Origin: Limosilactobacillus pontis | GTDB lineage: Bacteria; Bacillota; Bacilli; Lactobacillales; Lactobacillaceae | Direction of reading: 5' to 3' | Length of the DNA stretch: 24,164 nucleotides | Assembly: GCF_002940945.1 (NCBI RefSeq) | Contig: NZ_PNFV01000015.1 | Location: 1-24,164 of the forward strand | In this document: in pieces, positions 17,290-24,164 of the stretch | How positions within the stretch are numbered: the stretch's first letter is position 1 | Layout: each line of letters opens with the position of its first letter | Notes under the pieces: generated by a model | The model's input: the letters and a program-made list of their open reading frames with translations, nothing else | Database searches by the model: none | Told to the model about the DNA's origin: nothing | Program-made: the position numbers and the translations under genes

Positions 17290-17319
17290 ATTATCGCACA
17301 AGTAGCCATTCTGCGTAAA
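17290..17319 (-). promoter_or_regulatory. Possible separate purB promoter
   Basis: Minus-strand GATAAT (17290-17295), an 18-bp spacer and TTTACG (17314-17319) in the purK-purB gap. Only four of six -35 bases match. One PurBox-like core (CGAAC, 17322-17326) lies just upstream, without a partner at the usual distance. Confidence 0.35.
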
Positions 17320-17327
17320 GGCGAACT

Positions 17328-18443
17328 TTATTCTCGCCAGATGCCTGTATTGTCAATTTCTGACAAAGTAGCATCAATATCATCAGTCAGGATGGTGACA
17401 TGCCCCATCTTTCGGTTGTGGCGAACCGCGGCCTTCCCGTAATCATGAAAGTGCCAGTTCGGTCGGCGGGCGATCTGTTGGCGCACCCCCGCAACGTGCT
17501 GACCCAGGACGTTGACCATCACGGCCGACTGAAGCAGCTCAATCTTTGGGAGTGGCCAGTTGCAGATTGCTCGGTTGTGGATGGCAAATTGGGAGAAGTT
17601 GCAGGCTTCAATCGAGTAATGACCCGAATTATGTGGGCGGGGTGCCAGCTCATTAATGTAGATCTGACCAGCAGCAGTCACGAACATTTCAACCCCTAGG
17701 ACCCCACGGAGGTCGATGGCGTGGGCAATTTTCACAGCCATCTGCTGGGCCTGCTTTTGCAAGTTATGAGGGAGCCGAGCCGGTACAATACTGAGGTGGA
17801 GAATCTCGTCGTGGTGGATATTCTCCGAAACCGGGAAGACGGTCACTTCCCCATTCTCATTACGGGCCACCATTACGGAACACTCCAACCTAAACGGTAC
17901 CCAGCCTTCGAGGATGGCATCTTGAGTTGATAAAATACCCGCACAATTAACCAGGTCGGCGTCACTGTGAAGGACTACCTGACCGTGGCCATCATAGCCA
18001 CCCTCGCTAGTCTTTAGGACGCTTGGGTAACTAAGCTGGTCTACCGCCTTCTTTAGGTCATCAGCATTTTGAACAGCCATGAAGGGTGCCGTCTGCAGCC
18101 CGGCGTTACGAAGAAAAGTCTTCTCCCGGATTCGATTCTTGGTTATATTGAGGAGGTTGGTCCCCTGTGGCACGTAAACCTTGTCCGCCACATCTTCCAG
18201 GGCTCTAAGATCAACATTTTCAAACTCGTAGGTCAGTACATCCGACCGCTGGGCAAGCTCCTCAATTGCCTGGACCTCAGCGTAAGGGGCCACAATCTGG
18301 TCATCTGCCACCTGGCCGGCTGGGCATGCAGGCGTTGGGTCGAGAACGATTACCTTCATCCCCGTCTGCTTGGCATCAAGAGCCATCATCTGCCCGAGCT
18401 GGCCACCACCGATGATCCCAATTGTCTGTCCTGGTTGAATCAT
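17328..18443 (-). CDS. purK: N5-carboxyaminoimidazole ribonucleotide synthase
   Basis: ATP- and bicarbonate-dependent conversion of AIR to N5-CAIR, the substrate of PurE. 371 aa. The ATP-grasp fold starts with IGIIGGGQLGQMMALDAKQTG; also LKTSEGGYDGHGQVV, EGWVPFRLECSVMVARN, and the Mg/ATP-binding YINELAPRPHNSGHYSIEAC. The frame is open upstream to 18539 inside purE, but MIQPGQTIGIIGGG is the family start, 1 nt after the purE stop. I see no good ribosome site before it (only ACTAGG abutting the ATG), so it probably depends on coupling to purE. Confidence 0.96.
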   Translation of the reverse strand: MIQPGQTIGIIGGGQLGQMMALDAKQTGMKVIVLDPTPACPAGQVADDQIVAPYAEVQAIEELAQRSDVLTYEFENVDLRALEDVADKVYVPQGTNLLNITKNRIREKTFLRNAGLQTAPFMAVQNADDLKKAVDQLSYPSVLKTSEGGYDGHGQVVLHSDADLVNCAGILSTQDAILEGWVPFRLECSVMVARNENGEVTVFPVSENIHHDEILHLSIVPARLPHNLQKQAQQMAVKIAHAIDLRGVLGVEMFVTAAGQIYINELAPRPHNSGHYSIEACNFSQFAIHNRAICNWPLPKIELLQSAVMVNVLGQHVAGVRQQIARRPNWHFHDYGKAAVRHNRKMGHVTILTDDIDATLSEIDNTGIWRE

Positions 18444-18444
18444 C

Positions 18445-18930
18445 CTAGTCAAGATGCGCCCCGCTTTCTGCCGCCTGGTCATGCATCCGTTGCCGATAGT
18501 CGACAATCCCCTGTTGGATCTTCGTGTTATCGATACCAAGAATTTGCAGGGCTAGCAGGGCAGCATTCTTGGCACCGGCTACCCCAATTGCGGTTGTGGC
18601 TACTGGAATCCCGGCTGGCATCTGCACAATTGACAACAGGGAGTCCATCCCGCCGAGGGCCCTGGTCTGCCCAGGAATCCCGATTACCGGCAGGGGGGTA
18701 TTGGCTGCGATCATCCCTGGCAGGTGGGCGGCTCCACCGGCACAGGCGATAATCACCTTAGTCCCCTTAGCCACTGCTCCCTTGGCAAAGGCGAACATTT
18801 CATCTGGCATCCGGTGAGCGGAAATTACATGTTTGTCGTATTCAACGTCAAACTCATTGAGGATCTGGCAGGCCGCCTTGACGGTTGGCCAGTCCGACTT
18901 GCTACCCATTACAACACTGATCTGACTCAT
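18445..18930 (-). CDS. purE: N5-carboxyaminoimidazole ribonucleotide mutase
   Basis: Class I PurE, which moves the carboxyl of N5-CAIR to give CAIR; it works with PurK. 161 aa, octameric in the family. Seen: VVMGSKSDWPTVKAAC (nucleotide-binding), HVISAHRMPDEM, and CAGGAAHLPGMIAANTPLPVIGIP, with the conserved His. The start MSQISVVMGS at 18930 has AAGGAGG 8 nt upstream; the upstream extension to 18990 is promoter DNA. First gene of purE-purK, with a PurR-like operator pair and promoter about 70-110 nt upstream. Confidence 0.97.
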   Translation of the reverse strand: MSQISVVMGSKSDWPTVKAACQILNEFDVEYDKHVISAHRMPDEMFAFAKGAVAKGTKVIIACAGGAAHLPGMIAANTPLPVIGIPGQTRALGGMDSLLSIVQMPAGIPVATTAIGVAGAKNAALLALQILGIDNTKIQQGIVDYRQRMHDQAAESGAHLD

Positions 18931-18996
18931 GGTTATTTCCTCCTTAAAAACTGCTTTAAAGATAACAGAGGAGACTAACAACTTCAACAAGTTTAT

Positions 18997-19036
18997 CGAA
19001 CTTTATTCAATATATGCTAATAATAGTTCGCCTAAA
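18997..19036 (-). promoter_or_regulatory. purE promoter region with PurR-like operator pair
   Basis: CGAAC (18997-19001) and GTTCG (19026-19030) form a perfect inverted pair with 24 nt between, the same geometry as at purC. Flanks are A/T-rich (TTTATCGAACTTTAT). A weak promoter overlaps it: -10 TATATT (19009-19014), 16 bp, TTTAGG (19031-19036). A bound repressor would cover the polymerase site. The operator is better supported than the promoter. Confidence 0.7.
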
Positions 19037-19040
19037 TGCT

Positions 19041-19077
19041 AAAAAAAGAAAAAGAGCAGCCCTGTTTGGCGCTCTTT
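19041..19077 (-). terminator. Intrinsic terminator of fhs
   Basis: Minus-strand AAAGAGC pairs with GCTCTTT (19051-19077) with inner GCC/GGG pairing, followed by a long T tract broken by one C. It lies 11 nt past the fhs stop and upstream of the purE promoter, so fhs and purE are separate units. Confidence 0.85.
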
Positions 19078-19087
19078 ATTTACGTTA

Positions 19088-20749
19088 TCAGAACAATCCG
19101 GTAATTTTACCGTTTTTGTCAATAGTCATGTTGACCGCAGCCGGTACCTTGGATAAGCCCGGCATCGTCATCATATTACCAGCCAGGGCAACAATGAAGC
19201 CAGCTCCCAGCTTTGGTACAAATTCCCGGATATGGAAGGTAAAGTCAGTTGGCGCCCCCAGCTGGGTTTGATCATCGGTAAAGGAGTACTGGGTCTTGGC
19301 GATGCAGACCGGTAGTTTGTCCCACCCTAGCTCAGCGAACTGCTTCAACTGCCGCTGAGCCTTACGACTAAATTCAACATCTTGGGCCCCGTAAATCTTG
19401 GTGGCAATGGTCTCGACCTTCTCCGCTGGTGTGGCGTCCAGGCTGTAAAGTTCGTGAAAGTCACTCTCCTGGTCAGTCAGCCGGACAACCTCTTTGGCCA
19501 GATCTTGGGTGCCTGTACCACCCTTGGCCCAGGCATCAGCCGTCACCACGTTTACACCCAACTGGCGGCAGTTATCTTCAATCAGCTGGAGTTCAGCTTC
19601 GGTGTCGGTCACAAAGTGGTTGATCGCCACGACCAGTGGAACTCCGTAGCGCTGCATATTCTTAATATGACGGTTGAGGTTGACCAGGCCCTTCTTCAGC
19701 TCCGGCAGGTGCTCTTCCTTCAGGTCGGCCAGCTTGGCACCCCCGTTGTACTCAAGGGCCCGCACAGTGGCAACAATGACCACGGCATCAGGGTTCTTTC
19801 CAAGGACCCGACGCTTGATGTCCATGAATTTCTCCGCCCCCAGGTCAGCACCGAACCCGGCCTCGGTGACAGTATAATCGGCCAACTGGAGTGCTGTCTT
19901 AGTAGCCAAAACACTGTTGCAACCGTGGGCAATATTGGCAAACGGGCCCCCATGAATGATTGTCGGTGTATGGTCAAGGGTTTGAACAAGGTTAGGCTTG
20001 ATCGCATCCTTAAGCAGGATCGTAATGGCATCTTCAAAGTGAAGTTGGGCAACCGTCACTGGCTGTTTATCATAGGTGTAGCCGACAACAATCTTGCCGA
20101 CCCGGTGCTTCAAATCCATCAAGTCGGTCGACAGACAGAGAATGGCCATCAATTCAGAGGCCGCAGTGATATCGAAGCCGGTCTGGCGCGGCACCCCCTG
20201 CATGATTCCGCCAAGCCCAGTGACCACGTTCCGCAGAGCGCGGTCGTTAACGTCTTCAACCCGCTTCCAGATGATCCGCCGTGGGTCGAGGCCGAGCTCG
20301 TTGCCACGCATGATGTAGTTATCGATCAAGGCCGCCAGGGTGTTATTGGCGCTGGTCAGGGCATGGAGATCACCGGTGAAGTGGAGATTGATGTCCTCCA
20401 TCGGCACTACCTGGCTGTAGCCACCACCGGTTGCCCCGCCCTTGATCCCGAAGACCGGACCCATGGACGGCTCCCGCATAGCAATGATTGTCTGGTGACC
20501 GAGCTGGTTCATGGCATCACCAAGGCCAACCAGGACCGTTGACTTTCCTTCGCCAGCCGGAGTCGGGTTGATCGAGGTCACCAAGACCAATTTGTGCTTC
20601 TTATCCGGGTGCGTGGTAACCGGTAGGGTGATCTTGGCCTTGTACTTGCCGTACTGCTCAATCTCGTCATCACTTAGACCAATCTGGGCCGCAATCTCGC
20701 TGATTGGTCGCATTTTCGCCTGATCTGCGATCTCAATATCAGTCATCAT
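19088..20749 (-). CDS. fhs: Formate-tetrahydrofolate ligase (10-formyl-THF synthetase)
   Basis: Makes 10-formyl-THF from formate, THF and ATP; supplies PurN and PurH. 553 aa from the preferred start; family length about 555. P-loop TPAGEGKST at 63-71; [33 protein letters not shown]; the substrate loop near [17 protein letters not shown]. The frame also opens with a TTG at 20770, but [10 protein letters not shown] at 20749 or 20746 fits the family better, with AAAGGA 11-14 nt upstream. It has its own terminator and a PurBox-like site upstream. Confidence 0.97.
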   Translation of the reverse strand: MMTDIEIADQAKMRPISEIAAQIGLSDDEIEQYGKYKAKITLPVTTHPDKKHKLVLVTSINPTPAGEGKSTVLVGLGDAMNQLGHQTIIAMREPSMGPVFGIKGGATGGGYSQVVPMEDINLHFTGDLHALTSANNTLAALIDNYIMRGNELGLDPRRIIWKRVEDVNDRALRNVVTGLGGIMQGVPRQTGFDITAASELMAILCLSTDLMDLKHRVGKIVVGYTYDKQPVTVAQLHFEDAITILLKDAIKPNLVQTLDHTPTIIHGGPFANIAHGCNSVLATKTALQLADYTVTEAGFGADLGAEKFMDIKRRVLGKNPDAVVIVATVRALEYNGGAKLADLKEEHLPELKKGLVNLNRHIKNMQRYGVPLVVAINHFVTDTEAELQLIEDNCRQLGVNVVTADAWAKGGTGTQDLAKEVVRLTDQESDFHELYSLDATPAEKVETIATKIYGAQDVEFSRKAQRQLKQFAELGWDKLPVCIAKTQYSFTDDQTQLGAPTDFTFHIREFVPKLGAGFIVALAGNMMTMPGLSKVPAAVNMTIDKNGKITGLF

Positions 20750-20774
20750 AGAGGGATCATTCCTTTCCAAAATA

Positions 20775-20808
20775 CGAACTTTAACTAAAGAAATATGATT
20801 TAAGTTAA
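20775..20808 (-). promoter_or_regulatory. Degenerate PurR-like operator pair before fhs
   Basis: CGAAC (20775-20779, context AATACGAACTTTA) is a good PurBox. At the expected 24-nt distance is GTTAA (20804-20808), only three of five bases of the partner. It lies 26-60 nt before the fhs ATG. No promoter in this stretch is convincing. Confidence 0.45.
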
Positions 20809-20850
20809 CTTATATTCTAACATTACACGTTTAAACACGAATAGTAAAGA

Positions 20851-20907
20851 GCTACAGATGTAAAAGGGACGCTGTAGCATGACTCCCAACATAGATAAAA
20901 TGCTACA
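20851..20907. repeat. Overlapping inverted repeats that could form alternative hairpins
   Basis: GCTACAG (20851-20857) pairs with CTGTAGC (20872-20878), while TGTAGCAT (20873-20880) pairs with ATGCTACA (20900-20907). The middle arm is shared, so only one hairpin can form at a time. It lies between the AI-2E-family gene terminator and fhs. Confidence 0.5.
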
Positions 20908-20919
20908 ATGCAATACACA

Positions 20920-20961
20920 AAGGGCCTTTAGCATTTGGAAAATCCGAACGCTAAAGCCCTT
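20920..20961 (-). terminator. Terminator hairpin of the AI-2E-family gene
   Basis: AAGGGCCTTTAGC (20920-20932) pairs with GCTAAAGCCCTT (20950-20961) with a single bulged C. It starts 12 nt past the stop at 20974. The minus-strand T tract (TTTGTGTATTG) is weak. Confidence 0.7.
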
Positions 20962-20973
20962 GCTTGTGACTGA

Positions 20974-22002
20974 TTATTTTTTCTTTTTTGGAATCGCCTT
21001 GACCCCCAGGATATCCAAGAGAAAGGTAAAGATCGGCACGCCAACAATCAGCCCCCAAGTTCCCCAGAAGTGTTCACTCACCAGCAGGATGATGAAGGTG
21101 TAGAAGATCGGCAGATCGGTCTGACTGGCCATGAATTTCGGGTTGAGGACATACGCCTCAAGTGCGTGGATAACAATTACCATCACGATGATGTAGATCA
21201 CGTCACGAATTCCACCGACTGAGTAGGCAACCAGGCTCAGCGGGATTGTCGAAATAATCACCCCGGCTACCGGAACAAGGCTGAAGATAAAGACAACCAG
21301 GGCCAGTGCCAAGATCTGCGGCATCTTCATGAACAGCAGGCAGACCGTCGTAATGGCAGTATTGCAGATAGCAATGAAGAACTGGGCCTCAAGGACAACC
21401 CCAAAGGTATTAACAAACTTCTTGCCAAAGTAGGCCAGGTCCTGGAAGAACCAGCCAAAGGTGCTGTTTAAGAAGAGCTTGGAGAAGGTTGCTGTCTCCC
21501 GCAAGTCAAGAGCAAAGAAGAAGCTTAAGATAAAGGACAAAACAAAGGTGACCGTGATCGCTCCAATACTGGTCAGGGCACTGATGGCAAAACTCACCCC
21601 GTGCCGAACCTGGGTCATGATCGTCGACCAGCTGACATAATGATTAATATAGTGATAGAGCATTGTCGCGTCCTTGCTACTGTAAAACTTGATAACCGAG
21701 TTAACCATCTTGACAACCTGGTGTACCAGCACAGGCAGGTACCTGGTCACCCCAAAGTAGAGCAAAAGGATCAGGACCAGGTAGGTCAAGAGCACCAGCG
21801 GTTTGACCGCAACCCGCGGCCACCAGCGCTGAACAAAGTGAATCCAGCTCACGACGATAAAGGTTAGAATGAAGGTAAACAGGATCATGTTCATCATCGA
21901 CCGCATCATCCACAGTACAAAAACAATTAGAAGCAGGACAACAAAGCGGCGCAGCTCCACATTCTCAATAAAGCGGTGCCAGGCGTTTGTCACATTAATC
22001 AT
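20974..22002 (-). CDS. PerM / AI-2E-family transporter-like membrane protein
   Basis: About 342 aa with seven or eight transmembrane segments, grouped as in the AI-2E_transport (formerly UPF0118) family: paired N-terminal helices, a central amphipathic region, then the conserved core LVPVAGVIISTIPLSLVAYSVGG, EAYVLNPKFMAS and FWGTWGLIVGVPIFTFLLDILGVK. Some members export autoinducer-2 or act as Na+/H+ antiporters; the substrate here cannot be told. Start: ATG at 22002, or GTG at 22005, both close to GAAGGG; the ribosome spacing is short, so this is uncertain. It is divergent from cfa. Confidence 0.85.
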   Translation of the reverse strand: MINVTNAWHRFIENVELRRFVVLLLIVFVLWMMRSMMNMILFTFILTFIVVSWIHFVQRWWPRVAVKPLVLLTYLVLILLLYFGVTRYLPVLVHQVVKMVNSVIKFYSSKDATMLYHYINHYVSWSTIMTQVRHGVSFAISALTSIGAITVTFVLSFILSFFFALDLRETATFSKLFLNSTFGWFFQDLAYFGKKFVNTFGVVLEAQFFIAICNTAITTVCLLFMKMPQILALALVVFIFSLVPVAGVIISTIPLSLVAYSVGGIRDVIYIIVMVIVIHALEAYVLNPKFMASQTDLPIFYTFIILLVSEHFWGTWGLIVGVPIFTFLLDILGVKAIPKKKK

Positions 22003-22099
22003 CACCCTTCAAATATTTAATAAACTAATCCAATTTTAATCCTAAAGGGGGTGATTCAGCAACGTTCCGGCCTGCTTGTTCCATTTACCGGCTTCTCTA

Positions 22100-22128
22100 T
22101 TACTGGTCGGAAAAGTGAGTGTTATAAT
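22100..22128 (+). promoter_or_regulatory. cfa promoter (extended -10)
   Basis: A perfect -10 TATAAT (22123-22128) is preceded by TGT (extended -10). The -35 at 17 bp is poor (TTACTG). It lies 33 nt before the cfa start. The 22006-22099 stretch of the divergent intergenic region holds nothing else I recognise. Confidence 0.7.
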
Positions 22129-22161
22129 GGTTACATTATTTGAGAAAGAAGGATGCTTTTA

Positions 22162-23337
22162 ATGTTAGAAAAGACGTTCTACAAGTCACTGCTGAGCCAC
22201 TCATTCAACATCCCCGTCAAGATCATCTTCTGGGATGGCTCGAGCGTGGTCTACGGTGACGGCGAACCCGAGGTTACCATTACGTTCAAGGAGAAGATCC
22301 CGATTCGTGATATCACGAAGAACGCCTCAATTGCACTTGGGGAAGCCTACATGGATGGCAAAATCGAAATCCAGGGCAGCATCCAAAAACTGATTGAATC
22401 CGCCTACGAGAGTGCCGGCAGCTTCATGCGTAATTCAAAGTTCCGCAAGTTCCTACCAAAGCAAGGTCACTCCGAGAAGGAAAGTGAAACGGATGTCCAG
22501 AGCCACTATGACGTCGGCAACGACTTCTACAAACTCTGGCTCGACGACACGATGACCTACTCCTGTGCCTACTTCACTGGTGACAACCATGATGACCTGA
22601 CCAAGGCCCAGGAAGACAAGGTTCACCATATTCTCAAGAAGCTCGACCCGAAACCGGGCAAGACCTTTCTCGATATCGGCTGTGGCTGGGGAACGTTGAT
22701 GCTGACGGCAGCCAAGGAATACGGGCTGAAAGTCACCGGGGTTACCCTGAGTGAGGAACAGTACCGTTTCGTCCAAGACCAGATCAAGCAGGATGGCCTC
22801 GAAAACGTTGCCGAAGTCAAGCTGGTTGACTACCGAGAACTCGGTGACCAGCAGTGGGATTACATTACTTCCGTCGGGATGTTTGAACACGTCGGCAAGG
22901 AAAACCTGGGTCTCTACTTCCAGGATATCCAACGCTACCTTAAGGATGACGGGGTAGCCCTAATCCATGGAATCACCCGGCAACAGGGTGGTGCCTACAA
23001 TGGCTGGATCAACAAGTACATCTTCCCAGGCGGCTACGTTCCCGGTCTGGTCGAGATGGTTCAGCATATTGAAGAGAACCAGATGCAGATTGCCGACATC
23101 GAAATGCTTCGTCGGCACTACCAACGGACGCTGGAGATCTGGGATGCCAACTTCAATGCCCACCGCAACCAGATCCAGGATATGATGGGCGAACGGTTCA
23201 CCCGGATGTGGGACCTTTACCTGCAGGCCTGCGCCGCCTCGTTTGAATCTGGCAACATCGACGTGATTCAGTACCTGATTACTAAGGGTGCTTCTGGTAA
23301 GAACCTGCCGATGACTCGTGACTACATGACTAAGTAA
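22162..23337 (+). CDS. cfa: Cyclopropane-fatty-acyl-phospholipid synthase
   Basis: SAM-dependent enzyme that adds a methylene bridge to unsaturated acyl chains in membrane phospholipids, often in acid or stationary phase. 391 aa, family length. The N-terminal lipid-binding domain is followed by [26 protein letters not shown], the SAM loop [13 protein letters not shown], then [21 protein letters not shown] and a C-terminal [10 protein letters not shown] and [15 protein letters not shown] region. AGAAGGA lies 8 nt before the ATG at 22162; an earlier in-frame ATG at 22153 overlaps that site. The only plus-strand gene. An insertion sequence begins 34 nt after its stop. Confidence 0.97.
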   Translation: MLEKTFYKSLLSHSFNIPVKIIFWDGSSVVYGDGEPEVTITFKEKIPIRDITKNASIALGEAYMDGKIEIQGSIQKLIESAYESAGSFMRNSKFRKFLPKQGHSEKESETDVQSHYDVGNDFYKLWLDDTMTYSCAYFTGDNHDDLTKAQEDKVHHILKKLDPKPGKTFLDIGCGWGTLMLTAAKEYGLKVTGVTLSEEQYRFVQDQIKQDGLENVAEVKLVDYRELGDQQWDYITSVGMFEHVGKENLGLYFQDIQRYLKDDGVALIHGITRQQGGAYNGWINKYIFPGGYVPGLVEMVQHIEENQMQIADIEMLRRHYQRTLEIWDANFNAHRNQIQDMMGERFTRMWDLYLQACAASFESGNIDVIQYLITKGASGKNLPMTRDYMTK

Positions 23338-23345
23338 TTTAAAAC

Positions 23346-23362
23346 AAAAACGACCCGTGCGG
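23346..23362 (+). other. Orphan left arm of the cfa terminator (proposed)
   Basis: AAAAACGACCCGTGCGG looks like the 5' arm of a GC-rich terminator hairpin, but no matching 3' arm follows before the insertion sequence starts at 23371. I infer that the insertion split the hairpin. The other arm should lie beyond the window. Confidence 0.4.
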
Positions 23363-23370
23363 AAATGAAT

Positions 23371-24164
23371 TGAAGTGCAACAAAAAAGTTAGACAAAATT
23401 GAATATTTAAGCTGCTAAGGTATGATTTCGGTACTCAACTGGAGTCATACCTTTTGTTTTTAAGGAGATGCGATCGTAATTAAAGTAATGAATATATTGA
23501 GATGAAAGTGACCTGAATTCAGCTAGGTCTTTACACGGGGGAAAACCGTCTAACAATTCCGCCTTAAACAAGTGAAAGAAACTCTCGATTGGTGCATTAT
23601 CGTGACAATTTCCCTTACGGGACATACTTTGAACAAAGTTATTGTCGGCCAACTTTTGTGTATAGTAACCCAACTGATAATGCCAGCCCTGATCGGAATG
23701 GATGATTGGTTTAGCATCATCAGGTAGTTTCGTAAGCAATTCATTGAGAGTGGCAGTAATCAGCTGTCGATCAGGATGTGGGCTAACTTGGAAAGCCAAG
23801 ACTTCCTTACTAGCTTCATCGGTAATGGAAGAAACATAAGCCCAGTTGTGATTGGCTAAGCGAACTTGGGAAACGTCAGTATGAAGAACCTGGTAAGGGA
23901 CCTTTGCGTTAAATTGTTGTTTCAATAAGTTATCCGCAACTGCACCAACTTTGCCTTTGTAAGATGAGTATTTTCCGTTACGATGGCGGTTAAATAGGGT
24001 TACCTGAATCCCTAATTCAGCCATTAACTTATTAACGGTCATATCAGCTAATCCCCATTGCCCGTAGCTTTTGGTTAACGCGACGATAACCGTAGGTCCA
24101 TCGTCCGCGTACTTGACCCTGCTTGGCAATTTGAAGAATTACTTTCTTAACCCTAGCGTATTTA
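23371..24164 (-). mobile_element. IS3-family (IS150 group) insertion sequence, truncated by the window
   Basis: The terminal sequence TGAAGTGCAACAAAAAAG, starting at 23371, looks like an IS150-group end (TG terminus). It is followed on the minus strand by the 3' end of an orfB transposase. Only the orfB side lies in the window; orfA and the other inverted repeat are outside. Bases just before 23371 (AAT or GAAT) would be part of any target duplication, which cannot be checked here. Confidence 0.8.
23407..24164 (-). pseudogene. IS150-group transposase OrfB, frameshifted and partial
   Basis: DDE integrase-core transposase. The main frame gives HTDVSQVRL (first D), IIHSDQGWHYQ (second D) and GNCHDNAPIESFF (E), ending YRNHTLAA. 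The N-terminal conserved part lies in a different frame: from the window edge that frame reads VILQIAKQGQVRGRWTYGYRR then VNQKLRAMGIS, and hits TGA at 24044-24046. Removing one base near 24046 joins it to DMTVNKLMAELGI. This is an inactivating frameshift or a sequencing error; IS3 programmed frameshifting occurs between orfA and orfB, not here. The apparent start near 24129 is an artefact. Confidence 0.85.

Noticed and set aside
19382..20542. Long plus-strand open frame (386 codons) opposite fhs
   Set aside because: It is antisense to the fully conserved fhs gene, has no family features and is a by-product of codon bias.
20945..20949. CCGAAC PurBox-like core
   Set aside because: It lies in a terminator loop and has no inverted partner 24 nt away.
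20750..20973. Possible tetrahydrofolate riboswitch before fhs
   Set aside because: I could not match the known conserved core; only simple inverted repeats are visible.
24030..24060. Programmed ribosomal frameshift in the transposase
   Set aside because: IS3 frameshifting occurs at the orfA-orfB junction with a slippery A-rich site; none is seen here, within orfB.
1..24164. CRISPR arrays, tRNA genes, toxin-antitoxin or defence genes
   Set aside because: None seen on either strand; the Xre gene is paired with DUF2975, not with a toxin.

Overview
The window looks like a chromosomal segment of a low-to-mid GC Firmicute of the family Lactobacillaceae, most like the heterofermentative Limosilactobacillus group. 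This rests on gene content, B. subtilis-type PurS/PurQ/small PurL, a T-box before tyrS, strong GGAGG ribosome sites and an IS150-group insertion sequence. The species is an inference. Nearly every gene is on the minus strand and is transcribed from right to left.

Layout in minus-strand order. Cfa (plus strand, right end) is divergent from a PerM/AI-2E-family membrane protein. Next come fhs, then purE-purK and purB. A three-gene cassette follows (DUF2975 membrane protein, small Cro/C1 regulator, internally duplicated small membrane protein). After it lies the long operon purC-S-Q-L-F-M-N-H-D, then a LiaF-like membrane protein, gpmA, a DUF975 membrane protein and T-box-controlled tyrS. The window opens at the 5' end of a 16S rRNA gene (about 18 nt present) with a leader and two tandem promoters. 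At the right end a transposase runs off the window; its orfB is frameshifted.

Function. PurF, D, N, L/S/Q, M, K/E, C, B and H cover every step from PRPP to IMP. Fhs makes the 10-formyl-tetrahydrofolate used by PurN and PurH. Paired PurR-like boxes with one geometry (CGAAC, 24 nt, GTTCG, or one-base variants) lie before purC (two pairs, flanking the promoter) and purE (one pair on the promoter). A degenerate pair lies before fhs. The purine set is therefore probably one regulon of several transcripts. No purR gene is in the window.

The most unusual parts are the DUF2975/HTH/duplicated-membrane-protein cassette between purB and purC, with its own promoter, palindromic operators and terminator; the double PurR operator at purC; a PurF that lacks two of the four Fe-S ligand cysteines; and an insertion sequence that appears to have cut the cfa terminator. 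I see no clearly new defence or mobile system.
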